A DNA stretch of 10,685 nt from JAPLVB01 sp964353635 (GCA_964353635.1 CAYGVS010000034.1:1-10685); one strand, 5' to 3'; positions 1-6,419 are shown, counted from the first letter of the stretch. The notes: generated by a model not told the origin, from the letters alone. Numbers and translations: made by a program.

Positions 1-722
1 ACAACGGTACCATGCAATACAACGCATTCATCAACGCTGCAGCAGGCAAGTTTTCTGGAGCCAGCCAGTTCGACGGCGACGGTGATTTGGTTCTGGTTCC
101 CAACAAACCCAGCCTGAACTTTGGGGCTAATGTGCAGTTTGCAATAAGCCTATGGGTCAAAAGCAACGGAACAGACACAGGACAAGTACTGTTTAGCAAA
201 AGAGGCAGTGCAGGATATGATATGTTCCTCTCTCCTGGCAACACCATCTTCAGGATTGATGAAGGCACTAACGATGTATACACCAACTTCGCCTACCCTT
301 ATGACAACAACTGGCACCATATAGTGGCCATGCGCAACGCAACCCACCATTCCGTATGGGTGGATGGCGCCTTCAGAGCATCCACAGCAGACACTAGTCT
401 GGCTGACCTGACTGATACCATAAACCTTGCAATCGGGAATGAAAACGGATGGGCTCCCTCTGCCATAACAGGCTCCATAGACGAGCTCGCCATCTGGAAC
501 CGCTCCCTCTCCAGCCAGGAGATACAGCAGCTGTATTCAAGCACCTCTCCAATTTCCTGCCAGACATGCATCCATAAATCAGACAATAATCCATGCGATG
601 GGAAAGTATGCAGGCTGGAGCTCTTCACATTCATAGACAGGTGGAAGTATAATAATCAGGACGTGACTATAAGGGAGCTCATAGCGGCTATTGGATTGTA
701 TAATATTAATAAAGGGTGCTGA
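1..722 (+). CDS. LamG-domain secreted protein with Cys-rich C-terminal tail, 5' partial
   Basis: The frame is open to the left edge (first complete codon at 3), so the true start and any signal peptide lie outside. About 239 residues are visible. Counting from the ATG at 12, residues 1-178 form a LamG/concanavalin-A-like jelly roll: GASQFDGDGD near the start, AISLWVK (44-50), WHHIVAMRN followed by VWVDGA (101-120), and the closing signature GSIDELAIWNRSLSSQEI (154-171). Such domains usually bind carbohydrate or act as adhesive modules outside the cell. A short Cys-containing linker follows (C183, C186, C195, C200), then FTFIDRW, DVTIRELIAAIGLY and the terminal Gly-Cys. This tail resembles one dockerin-like or EF-hand-like helical repeat that I recall on many DPANN surface proteins; its role is unknown. 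The fold is sure, the ligand is not. A hairpin lies 61 bases downstream. Confidence 0.85.
   Translation, partial: NGTMQYNAFINAAAGKFSGASQFDGDGDLVLVPNKPSLNFGANVQFAISLWVKSNGTDTGQVLFSKRGSAGYDMFLSPGNTIFRIDEGTNDVYTNFAYPYDNNWHHIVAMRNATHHSVWVDGAFRASTADTSLADLTDTINLAIGNENGWAPSAITGSIDELAIWNRSLSSQEIQQLYSSTSPISCQTCIHKSDNNPCDGKVCRLELFTFIDRWKYNNQDVTIRELIAAIGLYNINKGC
690..720 (+). repeat. Direct repeat copy 1 (coding tail of LamG gene)
   Basis: This 31-base segment encodes the last ten residues of the LamG protein (IGLYNINKGC). It matches 27 of 31 bases with 825-855. The two copies lie 135 bases apart in the same orientation and the same reading register. Confidence 0.8.
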
Positions 723-783
723 TATGCACCTATAGCGCAGTTCAGCTAAACTTATTTTGGACTCCAAAGCCTTGCAATAGACT

Positions 784-806
784 GAAGGCGTCTCCCGGAC
801 GCCTTC
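784..806. terminator. Hairpin with T-rich flank, likely terminator between convergent genes
   Basis: A perfect 9-bp stem (gaaggcgtc, then gacgccttc) encloses the 5-base loop tcccg. T-rich sequence (tttcttt) follows on the plus strand, and an AT-rich stretch (about 836-848) lies on the side reached by the minus-strand gene. It sits between the LamG gene and the convergent radical SAM gene, so it could end transcription from either side. Archaeal termination depends mainly on U-runs, so the stem itself may matter less for termination than for RNA stability. Confidence 0.5.
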
Positions 807-824
807 TTTCTTTAATCAGGCTTT

Positions 825-860
825 GTTGGGTTGTATAATAAAAATAAAGGGTGCTCTTAA
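825..860 (+). pseudogene. Remnant of a second surface-protein gene: orphan coding tail
   Basis: Reading from 825 gives VGLYNKNKGCS and then a stop (858-860). This parallels the IGLYNINKGC end of the LamG protein upstream. The four differences from copy 1 are two third/first-position changes (Ile to Val, silent Gly) and one Ile-to-Lys codon. The frame is closed at 813-815, so only this tail survives. I read it as the leftover 3' end of a paralogous gene lost by deletion or recombination, or as a partial duplication of copy 1. It is not an expressed gene in its present form. Confidence 0.55.
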
Positions 861-863
861 GAT

Positions 864-2450
864 TCACTTCCTCCTATAGAAATCATCCTTCAGCTTCTTT
901 CCCGTCTTCTGCTCCCATTTAGGTATGGGAAGGGAGAACTTCTGCTGCGTGGGCTCCCTGTACATTTCAGGCATCACGTTGAATGCGCAGAACGGGACTA
1001 TGGGCATCTTCGGGTCAGGGGTAGCATAATGTATGCAGCAGCGCTTGACGCGCTCAACATCATAGTTGTACTGATCCATGAAGTGCATCATGCCCACGAA
1101 CAGGCTCTTGTGGTGGAACTCACCCAGAGCCCTGTAATCATGCTTCATGAGCGCATTGTATATCACCTTGCTCAGGCCGAAGCCCTTTGGGGCCTTCTGC
1201 TTGTCAATGAACGAGTTCAACCGGAACATCAGGTTCAGGCCTGCGGTGTACCTGCTCTTGCCGCGGCGGACCTCGTCAGCCATGACGTCAAGGTAGCGGA
1301 AGAGGCCTTCCACATCCACGAACCTGGTGATGGGTATCATCTTTCCTTTGTCATTGAAAACGTAGGTGGCCATGCCGCAGGCGAAATGCGTGCTCAGGGA
1401 ATACTTCTGCTTCTTCGTGATTGCCTCGACGAAATTGGTTATGGGCATCACGCTGGGGACAGGATAGAAATCGCTCTTCGCTATCTCCCCTCCTGTCTGC
1501 TCCTCTATCCTCTTGATTGTGTCAGGAACGGTAATCCGGAAGCTGTCCCTCTCCTTCTTAGGCATCCTCCCCACAAGGGATACGGGCTGGTAATTGACAC
1601 CTCTTATCACATCATTATTCTCGAAACCAAATCTCAGGATGCCCCCCAGCTCATGGTCATTCACCCCTTTTATCACAGTGGGAACAAGCACGATGCCTAT
1701 CCCAGCCTTCCTGCAGTTCTCCATCGCCTTGGGGACCTCCCAGTGGTTCTTTGGGTTGGTCTTCTCGGTAACCCCGTCAAAGCTCATGTACAGTGTGTTC
1801 ACGCCTGCCTCCCTCACCCTCCTTGCGAGGCCAGGGGACTGCGAAAGCCTTATGCCATTCGTGTTAAGCTGCACGTGGTCAAGGCCTCCCTCCTTGCATA
1901 TTTTAATAATCTCCACAAGGTCCTCCCGTAATGTGGGTTCTCCTCCGGTGAGCTGGACTGCGTTGCATGGTACTGGTTTTTCACTAACAAGGTTCCTTAC
2001 CATGAACCTGACCTGCTCTAGGGTAGGCTCATAGACATATCCCATCTTCTGTGCATAATAGAAGCAATACCAACAGCTGAGGTCGCACCTGTTCGTGATC
2101 ACTATATTTGCAAGGGCTGTGTGACTCTTGTGCATTTTGCATAGTCCGCATTCATAAGGGCATATAGGATTGTCTTTCTCCACGTTAGGGTTTGAGACCC
2201 CTTTACCGTCACGGGCGAAGCTCCTGGCCTTCTCATACATCTCATAGTCTCCCCAGTACAGTTCTTCGAATTCCCCATGTTTGCTGCAGGTTTTGGTAAT
2301 CCAGACCTTCCCTTCCCTCTCGAATATCTCCGCAGGAAGAACCTTTTGGCATTCAGGGCAGACGGACTGCGTTCTCAGAAGAGAATTCCTTCCCGATATC
2401 TTTCTTGTGATTTTCTTCGGCTGGGCTTTATTGTCAATCATAGAATCCAC
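864..2450 (-). CDS. tes: Radical SAM enzyme, tetraether lipid synthase (Tes/MJ0619) family
   Basis: This 528-residue protein has the layout of the archaeal Tes/MJ0619 family, whose characterised members join phytanyl chains of archaeol-type lipids to make tetraethers (GDGT). An N-terminal Cys set (C31, C34, C55) looks like a small metal site. C97, C101 and C104 come just before the radical SAM motif CDLSCWYC (C122, C126, C129), which binds the catalytic 4Fe-4S cluster. GGEP (169-172) is the SAM-binding motif, and a C-terminal group (C471, C472, C488) with HYATPDPKMPIVPFC would hold an auxiliary cluster. Length is typical. The GTG at 2450 has an AT-rich box 26-27 bases upstream and fits a leaderless start; the in-frame ATG at 2441 is the alternative. 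The gene stands alone, divergent from the Nre gene. Older annotations call this family a pterin methyltransferase. The family call is firm; the tetraether activity is inferred. Confidence 0.82.
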   Translation of the reverse strand: MDSMIDNKAQPKKITRKISGRNSLLRTQSVCPECQKVLPAEIFEREGKVWITKTCSKHGEFEELYWGDYEMYEKARSFARDGKGVSNPNVEKDNPICPYECGLCKMHKSHTALANIVITNRCDLSCWYCFYYAQKMGYVYEPTLEQVRFMVRNLVSEKPVPCNAVQLTGGEPTLREDLVEIIKICKEGGLDHVQLNTNGIRLSQSPGLARRVREAGVNTLYMSFDGVTEKTNPKNHWEVPKAMENCRKAGIGIVLVPTVIKGVNDHELGGILRFGFENNDVIRGVNYQPVSLVGRMPKKERDSFRITVPDTIKRIEEQTGGEIAKSDFYPVPSVMPITNFVEAITKKQKYSLSTHFACGMATYVFNDKGKMIPITRFVDVEGLFRYLDVMADEVRRGKSRYTAGLNLMFRLNSFIDKQKAPKGFGLSKVIYNALMKHDYRALGEFHHKSLFVGMMHFMDQYNYDVERVKRCCIHYATPDPKMPIVPFCAFNVMPEMYREPTQQKFSLPIPKWEQKTGKKLKDDFYRRK

Positions 2451-2472
2451 TTGAATGCTTGAAGAGTTGTCT

Positions 2473-2500
2473 TAAATATTTATCGTTTAATAGTTTTTAA
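2473..2500 (-). promoter_or_regulatory. Promoter region of the radical SAM gene
   Basis: On the minus strand two TATA-like elements precede the gene. AAATATTTA is centred about 27 bases before the GTG at 2450 and fits a leaderless transcript. TTTAAAAA is about 47 bases before it and fits a short leader. No Shine-Dalgarno sequence is visible, which favours the nearer box. Confidence 0.45.
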
Positions 2501-2547
2501 ATGTTTTAAACGCTTATTTTTCGCTGATTGATAGTTAATAAGATATA

Positions 2548-2559
2548 ATAATTAAAAGC
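2548..2559 (+). promoter_or_regulatory. TATA-like box of the Nre gene
   Basis: The element ataattaaaagc is centred about 26 bases before the ATG at 2580. This is the spacing expected for an archaeal leaderless transcript, and no ribosome binding site is seen. Confidence 0.45.
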
Positions 2560-2579
2560 ATTCCGAGACAATTCTTACT

Positions 2580-3827
2580 ATGGACTTCTCCTCAGGCCAG
2601 GGCTCCCTGTGCTCAAGGTGCAAGGGAAGGATGTGGTGCGGAAAGGACAGGTGCCCCCTTCTCGTGAAATTCTATGCTCAGACCAGGGCCAAGTCGCTTA
2701 TAGACAGCACACACATGGAAGGCTCCTCCCCTCCATCCGTGTTCATAGGTCGGTTCAGCTACCCGAAAGTCTACATAGGTCCAATGCTCCCTCCGCAGTT
2801 CGGGGACACCAGCCTGATGGACACGCCTGAGAACTGGCAGGGTTTCACCATAGACCAGATAGTGGACTTCCGCTTCCAGCTTGTTCGCGGGAAGTTCCTC
2901 AACCCCGTGAACAACTTCAACGGCAAGATAATAGAGCAGACCAGGGAGATCGCCCTTGCCGAGAAATCCCCTGACGCCCAAGTGGACTTCAAGAAGAAGC
3001 CCCAAGGCAAACTTGTAATGAACGACGAGGTCCAACCTTTCGGTCCCTCAGCACCTCTTCAGAAGATAGAGCTCGGGGGGAATGTGAAGTTTGAGAAGAA
3101 CATCGAACGCGCATTCTATGACACAGACCTCAAGGCCGCGGAAGCCGTGATAAGGCTGCACAAGGACGAGGTGCTAATCTCCAAGATACAGAAGGCCTTT
3201 TCCGTGGGTGCGTTCGGCTTGGGGAAAAACAGGAAGTTCGTCCCGACAAGATGGAGCATAACCGCAGTGGATGACACGCTCGGGAAGAATTTAATGCAAT
3301 ACACAAGGGATTTCCCTCTGATTAATGAGTACAGGATTTATGAGCACTACCAGCTGGACAACCGCTGGCTGGTTCTCATGCTCCCAAGAGAGTGGTGCTA
3401 CGAGCTCATAGAGGCCTGGTACCCGAACACAATCTGGAACCCCGCAGGCAATAAGATACAAATCTTTTCAGACCACGAGCTCTACGAAGGCCGCACCAAA
3501 TATGCGGAGATAGGGGGATGCTATTATGCAGCCAGGCTTGCCACGAACGAGCTCCTGAACAGGGAGAAGAGGCAGGCAGGAGTGGTCATCCTCAGGGAAG
3601 CCCATCCTGGTTATATTATGCCGGTTGGTGTGTGGAATGTGAGGGAAGCAGTGCGTGCAGCCCTCAAAAACCAGCCCTATAAATTCGCAATCCTCCAGGA
3701 AGCCCTTGACCTTATTGGAAAGAAGATGGATATCCCCGTAAGCATGTGGATTGAGACTAGCGGTGTGCTGAAGGATACAATGCGTCAAAGGAAGCTGGTG
3801 GATTTTTTCAAGGCTAAAACAGCCTAG
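2580..3827 (+). CDS. nreA: Nre-family archaeal DNA repair protein with PCNA-binding tail
   Basis: This 415-residue protein matches the archaea-specific Nre family (DUF650/DUF651), which is linked to repair of DNA damage together with PCNA. An N-terminal four-Cys zinc-finger-like motif (C11, C14, C20, C25) opens the protein. It is followed by the conserved FIGRFSYPKVYIGPM block (55-69) and a long mixed alpha/beta core including YEHYQLDNRW (254-263) and REWCYELIEAWYPNTIW (270-286). The C-terminus carries QRKLVDFF (403-410), a textbook PIP box (Q-x-x-aliphatic-x-x-aromatic-aromatic) for docking on the sliding clamp. It is divergent from the radical SAM gene and followed after 29 bases by the YdeI-like gene. 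Both NreA and NreB have this plan; I favour NreA because of the PIP box, but the split is uncertain. Confidence 0.85.
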   Translation: MDFSSGQGSLCSRCKGRMWCGKDRCPLLVKFYAQTRAKSLIDSTHMEGSSPPSVFIGRFSYPKVYIGPMLPPQFGDTSLMDTPENWQGFTIDQIVDFRFQLVRGKFLNPVNNFNGKIIEQTREIALAEKSPDAQVDFKKKPQGKLVMNDEVQPFGPSAPLQKIELGGNVKFEKNIERAFYDTDLKAAEAVIRLHKDEVLISKIQKAFSVGAFGLGKNRKFVPTRWSITAVDDTLGKNLMQYTRDFPLINEYRIYEHYQLDNRWLVLMLPREWCYELIEAWYPNTIWNPAGNKIQIFSDHELYEGRTKYAEIGGCYYAARLATNELLNREKRQAGVVILREAHPGYIMPVGVWNVREAVRAALKNQPYKFAILQEALDLIGKKMDIPVSMWIETSGVLKDTMRQRKLVDFFKAKTA

Positions 3828-3828
3828 C

Positions 3829-3838
3829 AATTTATTCC
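3829..3838 (+). promoter_or_regulatory. Possible TATA box of the YdeI-like gene
   Basis: The element aatttattcc lies about 24 bases before the ATG at 3857, directly behind the stop of the Nre gene. No Shine-Dalgarno sequence precedes the ATG. A separate leaderless transcript is therefore possible even though the genes are only 29 bases apart. Confidence 0.3.
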
Positions 3839-3856
3839 TGCAAACAAATTCTTGTC

Positions 3857-4435
3857 ATGCAGAATACCCTTTACGTTAAAGATCGTCAGTCCTGGAGAAA
3901 CTGGCTCGAGAAGAACCACTCCAAAAAGAAAGAGGCCTGGGTCGTATTCTACAAGAAGCACAGTAAGAAGCAGGGAGCCCCCTACCTTGAAGTCCTGGAA
4001 GAGGCGCTATGTTTCGGCTGGATAGACGGCCCGCTCAAAAGAATAGATGGCGAGAGGCACGCAATAAAGTTCACCCCTCGGCGGAGAAGCAGCGTGTGGG
4101 CTGAGAGCAACATAATTCGCGCGAAGAAGATGATTGAAGCAGGGAAGATGACCGCAGCTGGCCTGGAAGCGTTCCGAGGGCATGAGTCCAGGAAAGTCCC
4201 GCACTTAATTCCCATGCCACAGGACCTGGAGAAAGCGCTAAAGAAAAACAGGAAGGCTTGGGAGAACTTCCAGAAGTTCCCTCCAAGCCATCGAAAACAC
4301 TATTTCTGGTGGATAATAAGCTCAAAGAAGCCCGAGACCAGGGAAAGGAGAATAGGGGAAGTAGTGGAAAGGGCAGAAACGAACAGGAAGCTCATGTGGG
4401 AGAGGGCGAGTGAGAGGTATAGAAGGAAAGATTAA
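3857..4435 (+). CDS. YdeI/OmpD-associated family protein
   Basis: This 192-residue protein has the two halves typical of the YdeI/OmpD-associated (OmdA) family. The first half contains EALCFGWIDG (49-58) followed by FTPRRRSSVWAESN (72-85). The second is a basic helical OmdA module with PQDLEKALKKN (121-131), FQKFPPSHRKHYFWWI (138-153) and KKPETRERR (157-165), ending in a charged tail. The family is common in bacteria and scattered in archaea. Some members have been linked to resistance against cationic peptides or stress, but the molecular activity is not established. The high Lys/Arg content suggests a cytosolic, possibly nucleic-acid- or anion-binding protein (inference). Transfer from bacteria is plausible given the family's spread, though codon use does not obviously differ from its neighbours. 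Confidence 0.8.
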   Translation: MQNTLYVKDRQSWRNWLEKNHSKKKEAWVVFYKKHSKKQGAPYLEVLEEALCFGWIDGPLKRIDGERHAIKFTPRRRSSVWAESNIIRAKKMIEAGKMTAAGLEAFRGHESRKVPHLIPMPQDLEKALKKNRKAWENFQKFPPSHRKHYFWWIISSKKPETRERRIGEVVERAETNRKLMWERASERYRRKD

Positions 4436-4457
4436 CTCTTTCTGGATATGATAACCT

Positions 4458-4466
4458 TTATATATC
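4458..4466 (+). promoter_or_regulatory. TATA box of the MNT/HEPN operon
   Basis: The element tttatatat is centred 26 bases before the ATG at 4488 and implies a leaderless transcript. It overlaps the palindromic operator-like array, so a repressor bound there would block the TATA-binding protein. Confidence 0.6.
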
Positions 4467-4494
4467 AATTGATATACAAAGTATATCATGATAT
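4461..4494. promoter_or_regulatory. Nested palindromes, likely operator of the MNT/HEPN operon
   Basis: Three palindromes run end to end from the TATA box into the start codon. They are tatatcaattgatata (4461-4476, perfect), gatatac-aaa-gtatatc (4471-4487, perfect 7-bp arms) and atatcatgatat (4483-4494, perfect, containing the ATG). The half-site TATATC/GATATA therefore recurs four times in alternating orientation about every 10 bases. This is the layout expected for cooperative binding of a dimeric regulator. The HTH at the start of the first gene's product is the natural candidate, giving autorepression (inference). Confidence 0.55.
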
Positions 4495-5096
4495 CTAATG
4501 GAGAGAGGGGAGTTTATCTTGTCCTTTACCTGAACAAGGAAGGCTTGCACTTGAGAGAGATATGCAGGCGTTCCAGGCTTTCGCTTCCTGCTGTGCTCAA
4601 GCATGTGAATTCAGGGAAGGCACAGAAAACCATTCTTTGCGAAGTAAAAGGCAGGCTTAATATATGCAGGCTGAACTTCGGGAGCCAGAGACTTGTACCG
4701 GTTCTGCAGGAGGTTGAGCTTGAAAGGTTCCGCAAGCTTCCGCATGAAATACAGGACTCCTTCAATTCATTTATTGCTGACCTTAAAGAGAAGCCGTTAA
4801 TTTCCATGATTTTTGGCTCCTATGCAAAAGGCTCTTTTGTCAATGGAAGCGACCTTGACATACTTCTGGTTTTCCAACGCATAGACAACAGACTCGCAAA
4901 GGATATTGAAAATTCAGCCTCCAAGATAGGTGGCAGGACCGGGGTGAGCATTCAGTCCGTAAGTATAAGCTACAATGAGTTCGAGAAGAAGCTCCTTGAC
5001 AGGGAGAATGAGTTCATGAAAGACATCAGGAAGGGCTCGCTCGCATTAAGGGGTCTTGACATATACCTCGGTCTTTTGGGAAGGTTTTACGGATGA
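4488..5096 (+). CDS. HTH-nucleotidyltransferase (MNT) antitoxin-like protein
   Basis: This 202-residue protein joins an N-terminal winged-helix region (about 5-65, recognition part REICRRSRLSLPAVLKHV) to a minimal nucleotidyltransferase domain (about 100-165). The catalytic signature is FGSYAKGSF followed by SDLDILLV. G110-S111 and D122-x-D124 are separated by exactly ten residues, the GSX10DXD pattern of MntA antitoxins, which in studied systems AMPylate a partner HEPN RNase. The third acidic residue of larger transferases is not evident (VSIQSVSI at 153-160), as is usual for minimal types. The gene overlaps the HEPN gene by ATGA, so the two are translationally coupled. The fused HTH and the palindromic promoter suggest self-regulation. 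Antitoxin function is inferred from family and context. Confidence 0.8.
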   Translation: MISNGERGVYLVLYLNKEGLHLREICRRSRLSLPAVLKHVNSGKAQKTILCEVKGRLNICRLNFGSQRLVPVLQEVELERFRKLPHEIQDSFNSFIADLKEKPLISMIFGSYAKGSFVNGSDLDILLVFQRIDNRLAKDIENSASKIGGRTGVSIQSVSISYNEFEKKLLDRENEFMKDIRKGSLALRGLDIYLGLLGRFYG

Positions 5097-5650
5097 GATT
5101 CAGAGAGAAGAAATACAGCGTCTGGCTGGAAGACGCAAAGGAATGCGATAATGATTTCCAAGCGCTCATCCAGAAAGGCGCGTTGATTCCAATACATGAT
5201 GGAGAAGTGTGGAAGAATAGGCATCTCGAAAAGGCTGATCACAACCTGGATTTCTCATCTCTGGTTTCAGATTTGCACAAAACGGTCATCAAGGAAAGTC
5301 ATCCTGGGAAGACGTTCTACGACTGGGTGACTGTGTCCTATTATTATGCAGTCTATCATGCTGCTCTCGCGCTTGTTTCCAAAGCCGGGTTCAGGTCAAA
5401 ATCGCACATGGCAACGCTTTGCGGCGTGATAAGGTTCTATTATCACAAAGACAGGATGCTTGAAAGGAAGTACCTGGAAACTCTAAGCCACATGGAGAAA
5501 GCGAATATAGAGCAGTTCGTAGAGAGTCAGAGCCTGAGGGAAAGGGCTAGCTATGGTGTATCTGTCTCCTTCGAAGAAAGGCTTGCATCCATGGCAAGGA
5601 AGGATGCCATAGAATTCGTGAACAAGGCCAAGGATATACTGACGGGGTAG
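5093..5650 (+). CDS. HEPN-domain protein, putative toxin partner of the MNT protein
   Basis: This 185-residue, mostly helical protein has a HEPN core from about 43 to 183: HLEKADHNLDF (44-54), the long helix YDWVTVSYYYAVYHAALAL (76-94), SKSHMATLCGVI (102-113), LRERASYG (148-155) and a closing helix near 170-183. In HEPN ribonucleases an R-X4-6-H motif makes the active site; here the expected position reads RERASYGVSV with no histidine. The only R-X6-H (R43 to H50) lies in the first helix. The protein may therefore use other residues, be an inactive or adapter-type HEPN, or bind nucleotides with its partner. It starts inside the MNT stop codon (ATGA overlap), which fixes the start. The N-terminal 40 residues are extra to the minimal domain. 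Confidence 0.75.
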   Translation: MRFREKKYSVWLEDAKECDNDFQALIQKGALIPIHDGEVWKNRHLEKADHNLDFSSLVSDLHKTVIKESHPGKTFYDWVTVSYYYAVYHAALALVSKAGFRSKSHMATLCGVIRFYYHKDRMLERKYLETLSHMEKANIEQFVESQSLRERASYGVSVSFEERLASMARKDAIEFVNKAKDILTG

Positions 5651-5678
5651 TGTTTATTAGCAAAGTCCACAATTAAAG

Positions 5679-5686
5679 AAGGAGAT
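5679..5686 (+). promoter_or_regulatory. Shine-Dalgarno site of the 91-residue gene
   Basis: The sequence aaggagat ends 5 bases before the ATG at 5692. This is one of few clear ribosome binding sites in the window. It suggests the gene is translated from a leader or as the distal gene of the MNT/HEPN transcript, 41 bases after the HEPN stop. Confidence 0.55.
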
Positions 5687-5691
5687 GTCAC

Positions 5692-5967
5692 ATGAAAAAG
5701 AAGAAACCAGGAATCCATGAGTCTGAGGGGAAGTACGAAATCAAGTTCTGGAAGGATTGGCTGGAAGCCGACCTACTGAAGAGGCGGAGAATGGTCGAGA
5801 AATTGTCGATTCTACGAGACATTGAGGACATCAAGAAGATTAAGATGCCTTCCAAGATGAGAAAACACATGGTTGCCTCTACACTCAACAGTTTCTTTGA
5901 AGATCTTGAATCCGCGGTTTATACAAAAATCCAGCTGGACGAAAAGAAGAAAGCCAAGACCAGATAG
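5692..5967 (+). CDS. Small, highly charged orphan protein
   Basis: I do not recognise this 91-residue protein. It is rich in Lys, Arg and Glu and predicted helical. It opens with a Lys run (MKKKKPG) and has a middle stretch with heptad-like leucines and isoleucines (LLKRRRMVEKLSILRDIEDI, about 28-47). A more hydrophobic helix follows (MVASTLNSFFEDL, 60-72) and the end is Lys-rich. No Cys, signal peptide or membrane segment is present. The start is well supported by a strong Shine-Dalgarno sequence. It lies 41 bases after the HEPN gene on the same strand, so it may share that transcript. A nucleic-acid-binding or partner-binding role would fit the charge but is speculation. Confidence 0.65.
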   Translation: MKKKKPGIHESEGKYEIKFWKDWLEADLLKRRRMVEKLSILRDIEDIKKIKMPSKMRKHMVASTLNSFFEDLESAVYTKIQLDEKKKAKTR

Positions 5968-5980
5968 TTATGGCTCAGAA

Positions 5981-5990
5981 CTTTTTGTTT
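5981..5990 (+). terminator. T-run after the small orphan gene
   Basis: The sequence ctttttgttt lies 14 bases after the stop at 5967 and before the convergent gene's stop. T-runs alone can end archaeal transcription, so this is a plausible terminator of the MNT/HEPN/orphan transcript. Confidence 0.35.
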
Positions 5991-6382
5991 TATGGAACCC
6001 CTGATACAGGATTCCTTTCCAGATAATGCGCCTCGAATCGTACTTGTTCGCCCTCTATGGGCTCTTCCAGCATTTTTTCCGGGTCGTGAATCCCAGACTT
6101 TGCTGCATGGGCCATCACATCATCAATTCCTTCAATCTCATGCAATCCCTTGACTAAATAGGTTTGGCCTCCGCCAGATCCCCAGACCAGCCTTATGGTG
6201 CTGCCTTCCGGCGTCAAAAAGCCCTGTTCCCAGAGCATCTTGTATTGCTTGAATCCCTTGAAAATAGGGAATACCCCATATTCAAACCCTTCAAGATATG
6301 TCTGCAAGTCCCCATCCATCTCAGGCGTGTACCATCCATGGGACATGTCCCGGAACAAAGGTTCAGTCGCCCTCATAAGCAT
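5990..6382 (-). CDS. Hypothetical protein, divergent from a MarR-like regulator
   Basis: I do not recognise this 130-residue protein. The frame continues upstream to 6565, but that part would overlap the coding start of the divergent regulator. I therefore start it at the ATG at 6382 (a second ATG lies at 6376). Visible landmarks are FEYGVFPIFKGFKQYKMLW (33-51), a Gly-rich turn WGSGGGQTYLVKGLHEIEGI (67-86) and VRFEAHYLERNPVSG (114-128). It has no Cys, signal peptide or membrane segment and is probably a small soluble alpha/beta protein. Only 37 bases separate it from the regulator gene, so it is a likely target of that regulator (inference). Composition looks like real protein, but the coding call rests on that alone. 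Confidence 0.6.
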   Translation of the reverse strand: MLMRATEPLFRDMSHGWYTPEMDGDLQTYLEGFEYGVFPIFKGFKQYKMLWEQGFLTPEGSTIRLVWGSGGGQTYLVKGLHEIEGIDDVMAHAAKSGIHDPEKMLEEPIEGEQVRFEAHYLERNPVSGVP

Positions 6383-6419
6383 ATCAATTCGAATAAGAAA
6401 TAAAAGGTTAACGATTAGC
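6383..6419. promoter_or_regulatory. Shared divergent promoter region
   Basis: These 37 bases between two divergent starts hold an A/T-rich core (aagaaataaaagg, about 6394-6406) that reads as a TATA-like element near -20 to -26 for the plus-strand gene and as ttttattt on the minus strand. Both promoters must overlap here, so expression of the two genes is probably mutually exclusive or jointly regulated. Confidence 0.4.

Noticed and set aside
1029..1931. 300-codon open frame on the plus strand inside the radical SAM gene
   Set aside because: It is the complement of a well-recognised minus-strand gene; the product is His- and Leu-rich with no domain.
6195..6419. N-terminal extension of the MarR/GbsR-like regulator
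   Set aside because: It overlaps the divergent gene in antisense and adds low-complexity sequence; the ATG at 6420 gives a standard-length regulator.
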